Shown one piece after another: positions 23,866-32,163 of a DNA stretch of 64,000 bases. The stretch covers positions 248,001 to 312,000 of the forward strand of contig OZ240214.1 of assembly GCA_965197575.1 (NCBI GenBank). The letters are read 5' to 3'. Position 1 is the stretch's first letter; each line of letters opens with the position of its first letter. Made by a program: the position numbers and the translations under genes. This DNA comes from VXOI01 sp965197575. GTDB taxonomy: Bacteria > Chloroflexota > Dehalococcoidia > Lucifugimonadales > UBA3495. Under the pieces are notes generated by a model. That model ran no database searches. It had not been told where the DNA came from and saw only the letters and a program-made list of their open reading frames with translations.

Positions 23866-25035
23866 TTCGGCGGCTCTGGCGAACCCGGCCACCGCGCCCT
23901 CCAGGACCCAGTCCTCTACGCAGTAGGAGATGCGGAAATAGCCAGGGGTGCCGAACCCGCGGCCCGGCACCACCAGCACGTTTGATTGCAGCAGTTCGCG
24001 GGTAAAGGCCACGTCGTCCTCGACGGGCGATTTCGGGTACAGGTAGAAAGCGCCTTGGGGCTTCACCACGTCGTAGCCAAGTTCGCTCAACTGGGCGCAA
24101 AGGAAGTCGCGCTTTTCCTCGTAGTAGGCCGGGTCTACGCTCACCCCTTGCAGCCCGCGCACGATGTTCTGCATCAAGGCCGGGGCGTTTACGAACCCCA
24201 GCGTCCGGTTGCAGAAGCCCAAGCCGCCCGACAACTCTTCTTTGTCCGCGTAGTTGGGATTGATGGCGATGTAGCCGATGCGCTCGCCGGGCAGGGCCAG
24301 GTCTTTGGCGTGGGAGGTGACGATCAGGCTGTTGTCGTAGTGGGGCACGATCTGGGGAAACTCCATGCCGTCGAAAATGATCCGGCGGTACGGCTCGTCG
24401 CTGATGATGAAAATCTCCCGGCCGTACTCCGCCTGCTTGCGGCTGAAGAGGGCGGCCAACTCGGCGATGTCCGACGCGGAGTAGACGGCCCCGGTGGGAT
24501 TGTTGGGGGAGTTGATGATGATGCCCTTGGTTTTGGGCGTCATTACCGCCTCGATGGCCGGTACGTCGAGTTGGAACTCGCCGGTAGTGGGCGCTACGAC
24601 GGGCACGCCGCCGTGGTTGTCGATGTAGTAGAGGTACTCCCAGAAGTAGGGCGAAAGGATGATTACTTCGTCGCCGGGGTCCAGGACGGTCTTCAGCACG
24701 ACGTTGGCGGCGGCGGCCGCTCCGCAGGTCATGATTACTTCGTTGCCGGTGAACGGCAGCCCGGTATCGGCGGCCAGGGTCCCGGCCACCGCCTGCCGGG
24801 TGTCCATGTAGCCGGGGTTGGGCATATACCGGTGCATCCCGGGGAGGGGAGCGTTGGCCAAGCGGCGCAACTCGTCGTGAAACTCCTTGGGCGGTTCCAT
24901 CACGGGGTTGCCCAGCGACAAGTCGAACACCTTGTCGGCCCCGATTTGGGCCTTCAGAGCCAGCCCTTCTTCAAAGACCCGGCGTATCCAGCCTCCCTCG
25001 GACATGAACTGCCGGACCTTCTGCGACACCGCCAT
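23848..25035 (-). CDS. class I/II PLP-dependent aminotransferase
   Basis: A 395-residue aminotransferase of the aspartate aminotransferase fold. Landmarks: DLSLGNPVMEPP near the start, NNPTGAVYS (PLP Asn), IISDEPYRRIIFDG (Asp/Tyr binding PLP, about 205) and SHAKDLALPGERIGYIAINP with the Schiff-base Lys (about 238), plus the C-terminal Arg in GYFRISYCV that binds the substrate carboxylate. ATG 25035 (MAVSQKVRQFM) matches the family start; the frame extends to 25101 without support. Monocistronic and convergent with Uma2. Substrate amino acid unknown. Confidence 0.9.
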   Translation of the reverse strand: MAVSQKVRQFMSEGGWIRRVFEEGLALKAQIGADKVFDLSLGNPVMEPPKEFHDELRRLANAPLPGMHRYMPNPGYMDTRQAVAGTLAADTGLPFTGNEVIMTCGAAAAANVVLKTVLDPGDEVIILSPYFWEYLYYIDNHGGVPVVAPTTGEFQLDVPAIEAVMTPKTKGIIINSPNNPTGAVYSASDIAELAALFSRKQAEYGREIFIISDEPYRRIIFDGMEFPQIVPHYDNSLIVTSHAKDLALPGERIGYIAINPNYADKEELSGGLGFCNRTLGFVNAPALMQNIVRGLQGVSVDPAYYEEKRDFLCAQLSELGYDVVKPQGAFYLYPKSPVEDDVAFTRELLQSNVLVVPGRGFGTPGYFRISYCVEDWVLEGAVAGFARAAESVQAE

Positions 25036-25152
25036 AACTTCAGCCTCCCGCTTTGGCCAGTCCGGCCCACCCGGCCGGCCACTAGACCGCGAGTGTAGCA
25101 ACGGCCAACAGGGGTGTCAAAACCGTCCGAGGATTACGCAGCAGCCAGAGGA

Positions 25153-25298
25153 TCGAACATGGATACACAGGATAATCAGGATTCGATTTTCTTTGATTTG
25201 ATTGTCGTGGTCAGGTACGGTCCGTCTGTGGTCACCAGTGGTCACCAGCGGTCGGTCATTTGAGCGCAAAGAGAATTATCCTGTGTATCCATGTTCGA
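25153..25298. repeat. intergenic element bounded by perfect 24-bp inverted repeats
   Basis: The arm at 25153-25176 (TCGAACATGGATACACAGG...) is repeated exactly in inverted orientation at 25275-25298. The core is AT-richer and contains a tandem GTGGTCACCA pair near 25228-25250. The right arm ends next to the lipB stop codon. A related element with the same arm consensus (ACATGGATAnACAGGAT) lies at 47391-47482, so this is a dispersed family. Confidence 0.85.
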
Positions 25299-25943
25299 CT
25301 ACCCTCCGAGTTCCTCCATCTCCTCCATGCGAAAGCCCAGGGCCTTGCCGAACTGGTAGACGAGGCTGTAGCGGACGGCCTCCGGGTCGACCGGGCTTTC
25401 CAGCAGGGCGGTCATGGAGGTTACGGCGCGGTCTTCGATGCCGCAGGGGATGATGTGCCGGTAGTAATCCAGGGCGGTGTTCACGTTTATCGAAAAGCCG
25501 TGGAAGGCCACTCCCCGGCTTACCTTGATTCCGATGGCCGCTACTTTGCCGCCGTTGGTCCAGACCCCGGTGAGGCCGTCCTCGGTGTGGGCCTCGATGG
25601 CGAAGTCAGACAGGGTGGCGATGATGGCCTGCTCCAATGTGCGGACGTAGCGCAACGGCCCGCCCCACTCCTTAAGGTCGATTACCGGGTAGCCCACAAG
25701 CTGCCCTGGGCCGTGGTAGGTGATTTGGCCGCCCCGGTCCGTGTCTACCACCGGGATTCCCTCAGGCTGCGGCAACAGCAAGTGTTCGTCCTTGCTCAGG
25801 CGGCCTCGCGTGTATACGTGGGGGTGCTCCAACAGCAGAAGGGTGTTGGGGGCGGTGTCGGCGCGGATCTGCGAGGCCAACGCCCGTTGCAGGTCCCAAG
25901 CCCGGTTGTAGTCCACCGTGCCGAGCCAAGCGAAACGGCACAT
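25299..25943 (-). CDS. lipB: octanoyltransferase
   Basis: LipB transfers the octanoyl group from acyl carrier protein to the lipoyl domain of 2-oxoacid dehydrogenase E2, the first step of protein lipoylation. The 214-residue protein has RGGQITYHGPGQLVGYPVID (about 71-90), the conserved Lys in GGKVAAIGIKVSRGV, GFSINVN, and the catalytic Cys in IIPCGIEDRAVTSM (about 172). ATG 25943 (MCRFAWLGTVDY) matches the family N-terminus; an in-frame ATG at 25997 would add 18 residues. It follows the E2 gene in the same operon, so the enzyme and its modifier are co-expressed. Confidence 0.93.
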   Translation of the reverse strand: MCRFAWLGTVDYNRAWDLQRALASQIRADTAPNTLLLLEHPHVYTRGRLSKDEHLLLPQPEGIPVVDTDRGGQITYHGPGQLVGYPVIDLKEWGGPLRYVRTLEQAIIATLSDFAIEAHTEDGLTGVWTNGGKVAAIGIKVSRGVAFHGFSINVNTALDYYRHIIPCGIEDRAVTSMTALLESPVDPEAVRYSLVYQFGKALGFRMEEMEELGG

Positions 25944-26015
25944 GGAATGGCGCCGCCTCTTGGAATCAATACGGGCGGTGCTGGTGGGGCCAGGCATGAC
26001 GACCGGCGAGGCCGC

Positions 26016-27383
26016 TTAGAAGACCGGGGTGTCGGGCGTCAGGGATTCCAGGCGGGCCTTGACGGTTTCCAGGAACGCGCTGGCCTCTGCGCCGTCGTTG
26101 ATGCGGTGGTCGAACGACAGGCAGAGGTTCATCATCGACCGGATGGCGATGGCGTCGTCGCGGACTACCGCCCGCTTTAGAATAGCGTCGGTCGTCATGA
26201 TTCCGGCCTGTGGGTGGTTGATGATGGGGCCGGAGGTGACCGATCCCAGCGCGCCGGTGTTGTTCAGCGTAAACGTGCCGCCCTGAACGTCGTCCAGCGT
26301 CAGCCGGTTGTTGCGCGCTCGGACGGTCAGGTCGTTTACCGCTCTGGCCACCCCGGAAAGGCTGAGTTGGTCGGCGTCGTGTATGACCGGCACGATGAGC
26401 CCGTTTGGAGCGGCCACGGCCAAGCCGAGGTTGATGCGCCGCTTGAGAATCACAGCGTCGCCGCCCCACGAGGCGTTCATGGTCGGGACTTTCTTGAGGG
26501 CCTCTATGACTGCTTTGATCGCAAATGGGAGGTATGTTAGCGGTACGCCTTCCTGACGCTCGAAATCGCCTCTCATTTGGGCCCGCAGGGCGACCAGGCC
26601 AGTGACGTCTACCTCCACCGAACTCCAGGCGTGGGGAATCTCGGTGACGCTGCGGACCATCGCTTCGGCGATGATGCGCCGCACTGGGGTCAACGGCACA
26701 CGCTCCTCGTCGGGGCCGGCCGGCAGAGGCGCGGGCGGCGGCGTTGCGGCTGCCGGAGCCGAGGCCGGCGCGAGTGCAGCGGCGGGAGGGCCTTGTTCCA
26801 GATGCTTGAGCACGTCGTCGCGGGTGATTCGCCCGCCCAAGCCGGTGCCCTGAATCAGCGAAACGTCTATCGAGTGCTCCCGGGCCAGCCGACGTACTAC
26901 TGGCGACAGTCTGGGGCCGCCGTCCGGCGTAGCGGCGGGCGATGGCGCCGGTGCTGGCTGCGTCACGGGTGGAGTCGTCACGGCAACCGGCTGCCGGGGT
27001 GGAGGGGCTGCCGAGCCGCCATCCATGACCGGCTCGATGGCCTCGACCGCTGCGCCTCCGGTGGGGCCCACCGGGGTCACGTCCCGCATCAGGTACGACG
27101 CCGCGCCCGGTGACGGGGGCGGCGTCGCGGGAGCCGGTGCGCCTCCGGTAACTTCCACCTCGGCTATGGGTGCGCCCATGGGGAGGGTCTCGCCTTCCTC
27201 GGCCAGCAGCCGCACCAGCGAACCCGCGACCGGCGAGGGCACTTCCATCGTCACCTTGTCGGTGACTACCTCCACCAAAGGCTCATAGCGCCGGACGGTG
27301 TCTCCGGGCTGCTTCAGCCATTTGCCGATGGTGCCTTCGACCACCGACTCGCCAACGTGGGGCAGCTCAATCGTTACCGGCAA
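26016..27383 (-). CDS. dihydrolipoamide acyltransferase (E2) of a 2-oxoacid dehydrogenase complex
   Basis: E2 core of a 2-oxoacid dehydrogenase. From a TTG start at 27383 (GGAG 6 bases upstream; no ATG in frame near the homology start) the 455-residue protein has one lipoyl domain with the lipoyl-Lys in VTDKVTMEVPSPVAG (about 40), a Pro/Ala-rich linker, a peripheral subunit-binding domain LSPVVRRLAREHSIDVSLI, a second Pro/Ala linker and the acyltransferase domain ending in LSFDHRINDGAEASAF (His and Asp catalytic). The single lipoyl domain and E1alpha/E1beta heterodimer suggest a pyruvate or branched-chain enzyme. No E3 (dihydrolipoyl dehydrogenase) is in the window. Confidence 0.92.
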   Translation of the reverse strand: MPVTIELPHVGESVVEGTIGKWLKQPGDTVRRYEPLVEVVTDKVTMEVPSPVAGSLVRLLAEEGETLPMGAPIAEVEVTGGAPAPATPPPSPGAASYLMRDVTPVGPTGGAAVEAIEPVMDGGSAAPPPRQPVAVTTPPVTQPAPAPSPAATPDGGPRLSPVVRRLAREHSIDVSLIQGTGLGGRITRDDVLKHLEQGPPAAALAPASAPAAATPPPAPLPAGPDEERVPLTPVRRIIAEAMVRSVTEIPHAWSSVEVDVTGLVALRAQMRGDFERQEGVPLTYLPFAIKAVIEALKKVPTMNASWGGDAVILKRRINLGLAVAAPNGLIVPVIHDADQLSLSGVARAVNDLTVRARNNRLTLDDVQGGTFTLNNTGALGSVTSGPIINHPQAGIMTTDAILKRAVVRDDAIAIRSMMNLCLSFDHRINDGAEASAFLETVKARLESLTPDTPVF

Positions 27384-27420
27384 TTGTGCTCCATTCGCAT
27401 CTTGGTGAGATTCATCCAAA

Positions 27421-28404
27421 TCAATAGGCCGCCAACCTGCGCAGCGCGGCGGCGATCTTCTCGGTATCGGGGACGTAGGCGTCCTCCAACGTCTGGGCGA
27501 AAGGCATGGTGGGGATGTCCGGCCCGCAGACCCGCTGCACCGGGCCGTCCAGGTACTCGAACGCCTCGTCGGCGGCCAGGGCGGCAATCTCCGCGCCGAT
27601 GCCGCCGGTGATGTTGTCCTCGTGGGCGATCAACAGCTTGCCCGTCTTTTTCACCGATGTTAGCACCGTGTCCCGGTCCAGTGGGGTCAGGGTGCGCAGG
27701 TCGACCACCTCGGCGTCGATTCCCTCGGCGGCCACCAGGTTCGCCGCCTCCAGGCAGTAGTGGAGAGTCAAGCCGTAGCTGACCACCGTGACGTTGCTGC
27801 CGGGGCGCTTGATGTCGGCGACGCCCAGGGGCAGGGTGAATTCGCCTTCGGGCACCTCGCCGCGCACCAAGCGGTAGGTCTTCTTGTGCTCCAGGAACAC
27901 CACCGGGTCGTTGTCGCGGATGGCGGTCTTCAGCAGGCCCTTGGCGTCGTAGGGAGTGCAAGGAGTCACCACCTTCAACCCGGGGGTGTGGAAGAAGTGG
28001 GTCTCCACGTTCTGGGAGTGGAACAGGCCGCCTCGAATGCCGCCGCCGTAGGGAATTCGCACCGTCATCGGGACCTGTACCGCGCCGTTGGTGCCATAGC
28101 AGGAGCGCGCTGCCTCGCCGATAAGCTGGTTTATAGAAGGCCAGACGAAGTCCGAAAACTGTATTTCCGGCATGGGTCGCTGTCCGCGGAAGGCGGCGCC
28201 CAAGGCAATGCCGACGATGGATGCCTCGGCCAAGGGGGTGTCGATGATCCGTTCCTCGCCGAACTCCTCCATCAGCCCTTGAGTGGCCAGGAACACGCCG
28301 CCCCGGGTGCCCACGTCCTCGCCCATGACGAACACCGTGGGGTCCCGCCGCATCTCTTCCCGGATGGCCTCGCGGACCGCTTCGATTACGCTCATAACGG
28401 CCAC
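27421..28404 (-). CDS. 2-oxoacid dehydrogenase E1 component, beta subunit
   Basis: A 327-residue E1 beta subunit. Typical blocks: FVMGEDVGTRGGVFLATQGL with the ThDP-contacting Glu (about 29), ERIIDTPLAEASIVGIALGA, EIQFSDFVWPSINQL, RIPYGGGIRGGLFHSQN and LLIAHEDNITGGIGAE. With the alpha subunit it decarboxylates a 2-oxo acid and acylates E2. It starts at GTG 28404 with AAGGAG 8 bases upstream; an ATG three codons later (28395) is less well placed. It sits 37 bases before E2 and 52 bases after E1alpha. Confidence 0.93.
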   Translation of the reverse strand: MAVMSVIEAVREAIREEMRRDPTVFVMGEDVGTRGGVFLATQGLMEEFGEERIIDTPLAEASIVGIALGAAFRGQRPMPEIQFSDFVWPSINQLIGEAARSCYGTNGAVQVPMTVRIPYGGGIRGGLFHSQNVETHFFHTPGLKVVTPCTPYDAKGLLKTAIRDNDPVVFLEHKKTYRLVRGEVPEGEFTLPLGVADIKRPGSNVTVVSYGLTLHYCLEAANLVAAEGIDAEVVDLRTLTPLDRDTVLTSVKKTGKLLIAHEDNITGGIGAEIAALAADEAFEYLDGPVQRVCGPDIPTMPFAQTLEDAYVPDTEKIAAALRRLAAY

Positions 28405-28456
28405 GGCATCGACTCCTTGTTGGGGGCGCCGCCTCTTGGTATCGGTACAGGGACGC

Positions 28457-29500
28457 CTACGACGAGTAGACCTTGTGATATAGGGTGGAAACGTCGGGGG
28501 GGCTGGCGTTGTCCGCCGCGTCGGTAGCCTCGTCCACCGCCTGGAGCGCGGCGGCGGCCGTGGCCTCCACGTCGTCCTGCGTCAGCAAAGCGTGTTCGAT
28601 CAGCAGGTTGCCGAAGGTAACGACGGGGTCGCGCTTGCGGGCGTTCTCCACCTCGTCGGCGGGCCGGTAGCGCCGGTCGTCGTCGTCGGTGGTGTGCGAC
28701 ATGAACCGCTCCACCTTCATCTCCAGCAAAACCGGGCCTTGCTCCCGGGCGTGGTTGATGGCCTCGCGGGTGGCCTCGTAACATTGGAGAAAGTCCATGC
28801 CGTCGATGGTGAAGCCGGGGAAGCCGTACCCGGCGGCCCGGCTGGAAATCTCTTCAACGTTCATCTGCTTGCGCTGGGGGACGGAGATGGCGTAACGGTT
28901 GTTCTCGCAGATGAAGACCACCGGCAGTTTGTGGACGCCGGCGAAATTCATGGCCTCGTGGGTCTCTCCTTGGCTGGAAGCCCCATCCCCGAAGTAGACC
29001 AACGCCACCGTCTGCTCACCTCGCATCTTGCAGGCCAAGGCGTAACCTACGGACTGGGTGAGACCGGCGGCGACCACGTTGGAAATCTGGATAATCTTGC
29101 GCGGGATGTCCGCGCCCTGCAACGGGAACTGGCGGGCGTTGCTGTATGGGTCGCCCTCCTTGCCCATGAACGACCGCATCACCTGCTCCGGAGTGAGCCC
29201 GGCGGCGAACTTGAGGGCAAGGTTGCGGTAGTAGGTGAACAGGAAGCAGTCCCCATCTTTCTCGGCGGCCAGCAGGCTGCCCAACTCGGCGGCCTCGTGG
29301 CCTTGGCTCGAAGCTGCAATGGGGACCTTGCCCTGCCGGTTCAACGCCCAGATGCGTTCGTCCAAAGCGCGGGCGTACACCATTCGCTTGTAGAAGTCGA
29401 CCAAGTCCTCGCCCGGCACCTCATGGGGCAGGGCAATGCCGGACGGGTCGGCGACGGCGGCGCTGCTGGATTGGTTGCGGGGAGACTTCTTCCTTGGCAT
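28457..29500 (-). CDS. 2-oxoacid dehydrogenase E1 component, alpha subunit
   Basis: A 347-residue E1 alpha subunit binding ThDP. Blocks: PIAASSQGHEAAELGSLLA, FLFTYYRNLALKFAAGLTP, the ThDP motif VYFGDGASSQGETHEAMNFA to ICENNRYAIS (about 170-205) and the phosphorylation-loop region MSHTTDDDDRRYRP. The last is closer to branched-chain 2-oxoacid dehydrogenases than to pyruvate dehydrogenase (HTTSDD-like), so a branched-chain specificity is plausible but unproven. ATG 29500 follows GGGAGAGG. First gene of the operon E1alpha-E1beta-E2-lipB. Confidence 0.92.
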   Translation of the reverse strand: MPRKKSPRNQSSSAAVADPSGIALPHEVPGEDLVDFYKRMVYARALDERIWALNRQGKVPIAASSQGHEAAELGSLLAAEKDGDCFLFTYYRNLALKFAAGLTPEQVMRSFMGKEGDPYSNARQFPLQGADIPRKIIQISNVVAAGLTQSVGYALACKMRGEQTVALVYFGDGASSQGETHEAMNFAGVHKLPVVFICENNRYAISVPQRKQMNVEEISSRAAGYGFPGFTIDGMDFLQCYEATREAINHAREQGPVLLEMKVERFMSHTTDDDDRRYRPADEVENARKRDPVVTFGNLLIEHALLTQDDVEATAAAALQAVDEATDAADNASPPDVSTLYHKVYSS

Positions 29501-29593
29501 CACCTCTCCCGTGTTACTCCCGAAAATGTAACGGGGGCCACGATTCGGCCCATCTAAAACCGGCCCGAGAACCAGATGGGGAATTCGACGGCA

Positions 29594-29622
29594 ATTATAT
29601 ATGGCCCCGCGCGGCGCCGCAA
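29594..29622 (-). promoter_or_regulatory. promoter of the 2-oxoacid dehydrogenase operon
   Basis: On the minus strand TATAAT (29599-29594) is a perfect -10; TTGCGG (29622-29617) lies 17 bases upstream as a weak -35. The leader to the E1alpha ATG is about 85-90 bases. Confidence 0.6.
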
Positions 29623-29809
29623 ATTACCGGCAGCCGCCACGCCCCGGCCGCGCCCTAACCTCGTCCCGACCTGTTTTCATCCAGATCTTGCCCAGGTCTT
29701 TCCACCCCGCTCAGCGGCGAGGCCAACGCTCAGATATAGTCCTTTGACGAGTCTTAGAATCGCGCCCAAAATTGGGAAAATTGTTAATAAATTTGGCTCG
29801 TTTCTTGGG

Positions 29810-29837
29810 TTGACAGCGCCTTGGAGAGAGTTGTAAT
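29810..29837 (+). promoter_or_regulatory. promoter of dnaA
   Basis: TTGACA (29810-29815), a 16-base spacer and TGTAAT (29832-29837). It lies downstream of an AT-rich patch (29761-29800) unlike the surrounding GC-rich DNA. Confidence 0.65.
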
Positions 29838-30162
29838 TTCGCCATATCGTAATTTTGGGAGGCCCCTGAGCCTACCTACTCAGGATTCGCTGGGTAAGCC
29901 GGCAGCCGGCGTAAGGGGCGTCTTCCCAACCTTCCCGGATGGGACCCGGCCGTCAGGATAACGGCCGCAAGGTCCGCCAACAATAGAAATTCGTTGTCAC
30001 GCAATTTCAAGCGTGACGGTGCTCGGACACTTACCACTTGTTTTTTCGCGGCGTTATAACCGAGGGCTTCCTGTTGCCATTTTTCAGGGGTATCCAACAA
30101 CATTTTTCGGCGTGAGATGGTGCCGGGAGGACGTGGAAGCTGCGCCGTGGAGTGTACGGGTT
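29838..30162 (+). other. long dnaA leader region without gene
   Basis: About 325 bases separate the promoter from the dnaA start. It contains small hairpins, for example GTCACGC (29996-30002) with GCGTGAC (30011-30017) and a GCCGGC direct pair near 29898. I see no cluster of DnaA boxes (TTATCCACA-like), so an origin is not supported by inspection. Confidence 0.4.
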
Positions 30163-31518
30163 ATGAAAAGTTCGTCAGCTCGAGAAGTATGGAGGGCCGT
30201 GTTGGGCGACCTACAGTTGCAGCTTCCACGTCCTACCTATGAGACTTGGCTCAAGCCCACCGAGGGAGTGGCCCACGAGGCCGATTCCTTCGTGGTGGAA
30301 GCGACCAGTCCCTTCGCCGTGGAATGGCTGGAACGCCGGATGTACCAAGCGCTGCAAAAGAGCCTGGAGAAAGTCGTCGGCCACCCCCTCGACTTGCAGC
30401 TACGGGTGAAGGGCGAGGGCGTCTCCTACGCCATAGAACGCGCCCAAACCCCGCCGGCGCCGGCCCGCGCCGATGCGGCGGTGTCGCCCCTCTTGTTCCA
30501 GGTCCGGGCCTTCAACCCCAAGTACTCGTTGCGGTCGTTCGTCGTCGGCCCGTCCAACCGGCTGGCCTTCAGCGCGGCGCAAGCGGTGGCCGAGGCGCCG
30601 GGCCGGGACTACAACCCCCTGTTCCTCTACTCCGGCGCAGGATTGGGCAAGACCCACCTGCTCCAGGCCATTGGCAGCGCCTGCGCCCACCGGGGGATGT
30701 CGGTGCTGTACGTGACCTCGGAGCAGTTCACCAACGAGTTCATCACGGCGATCCGCAACCGGACCACCGAGGACTTCCGCCAGCGCTACCGCTCGGTGGA
30801 AATGCTCTTGATGGACGACGTGCAGTTCCTGAGCGGCAAGGAACAGACCCACGAGGGTTTCTTCCACACCTTCAACGATCTGCACAACTCGGGCAACCAG
30901 GTCGTGGTCTCCTCCGACCGGCCGCCGCGGGAGCTGCCGCTGATGGAAGACCGGCTGCGTTCCCGCTTCGAATGGGGCCTCATCGCCGACATTCAGCCCC
31001 CCGACCTGGAGACGCGCATGGCCATCCTGGCCAGCAAGGCCGACGAGATGCGGGTGGGACTGGACGAGAGCATCCTGGAGCTGGTCGCCAAGCGGGTGCA
31101 GCGAAACGTGCGCGAGCTGGAAGGAAGCCTGACCCGCATGGTGGCCTATGCCCAACTGATGAACGTGGACATCACCCTGGAATCCACCGAGCGGATATTG
31201 AACGACGCGGCCCCGGAGCAGACGCGCTCGGCCATCGACCCCCGTCGGATCCTGGCGGAAGTGGCCGCCCACTACGGGCTGGCGGAGAACGACCTGCTGG
31301 CCCGGAGCCGCAAGAAGGCGGTGGCAGTCCCCCGGCAGATCGCAATGTACCTCCTGATCTACGAGTTGGAGATGTCGCCCACCGAGGTGGGCCGGCTGCT
31401 CGGCGGGCGCGACCACTCGACTGTCATCCACGGCGCGGGGAAAGTCAACGGCGAAATGAACGAAGACTCGGCCCTCCGCCAAGAAGTGCTCGCCATCAAA
31501 GAAGCCATCTTCGCCTGA
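30163..31518 (+). CDS. dnaA: chromosomal replication initiator DnaA
   Basis: DnaA binds the origin and melts it with ATP. The 451-residue protein has domain I (REVWRAVLGDLQLQLPRPTYETWL), a short linker, the AAA+ domain with FNPKYSLRSFVVGPSNRLA, Walker A GAGLGKTH (about residues 162-169), Walker B LLMDDVQFL (about 222), sensor motifs, and domain IV with YLLIYELEMSPTEVGRLLGG and RDHSTVIHGAGKV, the DnaA signature. ATG 30163 gives the usual N-terminus; the frame is open to 30013 but that part has no homology. The plus-strand gene is followed by two tiny duplicated membrane proteins and thiI rather than dnaN, which is not the classical order. Confidence 0.96.
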   Translation: MKSSSAREVWRAVLGDLQLQLPRPTYETWLKPTEGVAHEADSFVVEATSPFAVEWLERRMYQALQKSLEKVVGHPLDLQLRVKGEGVSYAIERAQTPPAPARADAAVSPLLFQVRAFNPKYSLRSFVVGPSNRLAFSAAQAVAEAPGRDYNPLFLYSGAGLGKTHLLQAIGSACAHRGMSVLYVTSEQFTNEFITAIRNRTTEDFRQRYRSVEMLLMDDVQFLSGKEQTHEGFFHTFNDLHNSGNQVVVSSDRPPRELPLMEDRLRSRFEWGLIADIQPPDLETRMAILASKADEMRVGLDESILELVAKRVQRNVRELEGSLTRMVAYAQLMNVDITLESTERILNDAAPEQTRSAIDPRRILAEVAAHYGLAENDLLARSRKKAVAVPRQIAMYLLIYELEMSPTEVGRLLGGRDHSTVIHGAGKVNGEMNEDSALRQEVLAIKEAIFA

Positions 31519-31615
31519 ACCCGCGCGTGGGGGATTTCCTCTGACAGCCGCCATTAGCGCACACGGCCCAAGCCGTCGTACAATAGCGGGGAAATCAGCG
31601 TTTGGGGGTGACTGT

Positions 31616-31846
31616 ATGGCTCAAGATTACAGGACAGACCGGCTGGAAGGCGCGGTCGAGCAAATGGCTGAAAGGGTGACCAGTCTCGAGAACTCGGTAT
31701 ATTCCAGGTTGGGTTCCTTGGAGAACTCAGTGGAGATGCGCTTTAACTCCTTGGAAAACCGCGTGACGCAGATTTTCCTGGGGATGGTGGGCCTGATAGT
31801 GTTGATGACCATCACTCTGGTTGTGGCCATTCTCTTAACGGATTGA
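31616..31846 (+). CDS. small coiled-coil membrane protein, copy 1
   Basis: A 76-residue protein of unknown function. Residues about 8-48 form a coiled coil with repeating LEN/SLEN motifs (RVTSLENSVYSRLGSLEN), and 53-75 a single C-terminal transmembrane helix (FLGMVGLIVLMTITLVVAIL). The DNA upstream is near-identical to that of copy 2 (31923): TACAAT at 31579-31584 as a -10 and GGGGGTGA just before the ATG. It would be a tail-anchored cytosolic coiled coil. Similar short proteins occur in Chloroflexi and elsewhere but carry no assigned role. Confidence 0.7.
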   Translation: MAQDYRTDRLEGAVEQMAERVTSLENSVYSRLGSLENSVEMRFNSLENRVTQIFLGMVGLIVLMTITLVVAILLTD

Positions 31847-31922
31847 GCTTCCCGGGACCCCGAGATGAAGAATCAGGTAGTTGTCGTACTATAGCGGGGC
31901 ATCAGAGTTTGGGGGTGATTGA

Positions 31923-32141
31923 ATGTCTCAGGATTCTAGGATAGATCGGCTGGAAGGCGCGGTCGAGCGGTTGTCTGGAAGAGTGACTAATCTCGACAAC
32001 TCCGTCCAATCGAGGTTCGATTCGGTGGATGAGCGCTTTAACTCCCAGCAAAATCGCGTGACTCAAACTCTCCTAGGGATATTGGGCCTGATCACGGTGA
32101 TGATCGTCATCCTGCTCGTGATCATTCTCATAACGGACTGA
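31923..32141 (+). CDS. small coiled-coil membrane protein, copy 2
   Basis: A 72-residue paralogue of the preceding gene, sharing RLEGAVE and the arrangement coiled coil (about 8-45) plus C-terminal helix LLGILGLITVMIVILLVIIL. The first 20 codons and about 45 upstream bases (TACTAT at 31887-31892, GGGGGTGA) are closely similar at DNA level to copy 1, so this is a tandem gene duplication with duplicated promoter. Diverged sequence in the hydrophobic helix shows both copies kept their reading frame, suggesting selection. It precedes thiI by 22 bases. Confidence 0.7.
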   Translation: MSQDSRIDRLEGAVERLSGRVTNLDNSVQSRFDSVDERFNSQQNRVTQTLLGILGLITVMIVILLVIILITD

Positions 32142-32163
32142 GCTTACGGATGACCTCTCCCGA

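Noticed and set aside
29576..29836. 86-aa ORF upstream of dnaA
   Set aside because: Overlaps two promoters, no homology, no ribosome binding site.
29838..30162. Replication origin beside dnaA
   Set aside because: No TTATCCACA-like cluster seen by eye; only AT-rich promoter DNA.
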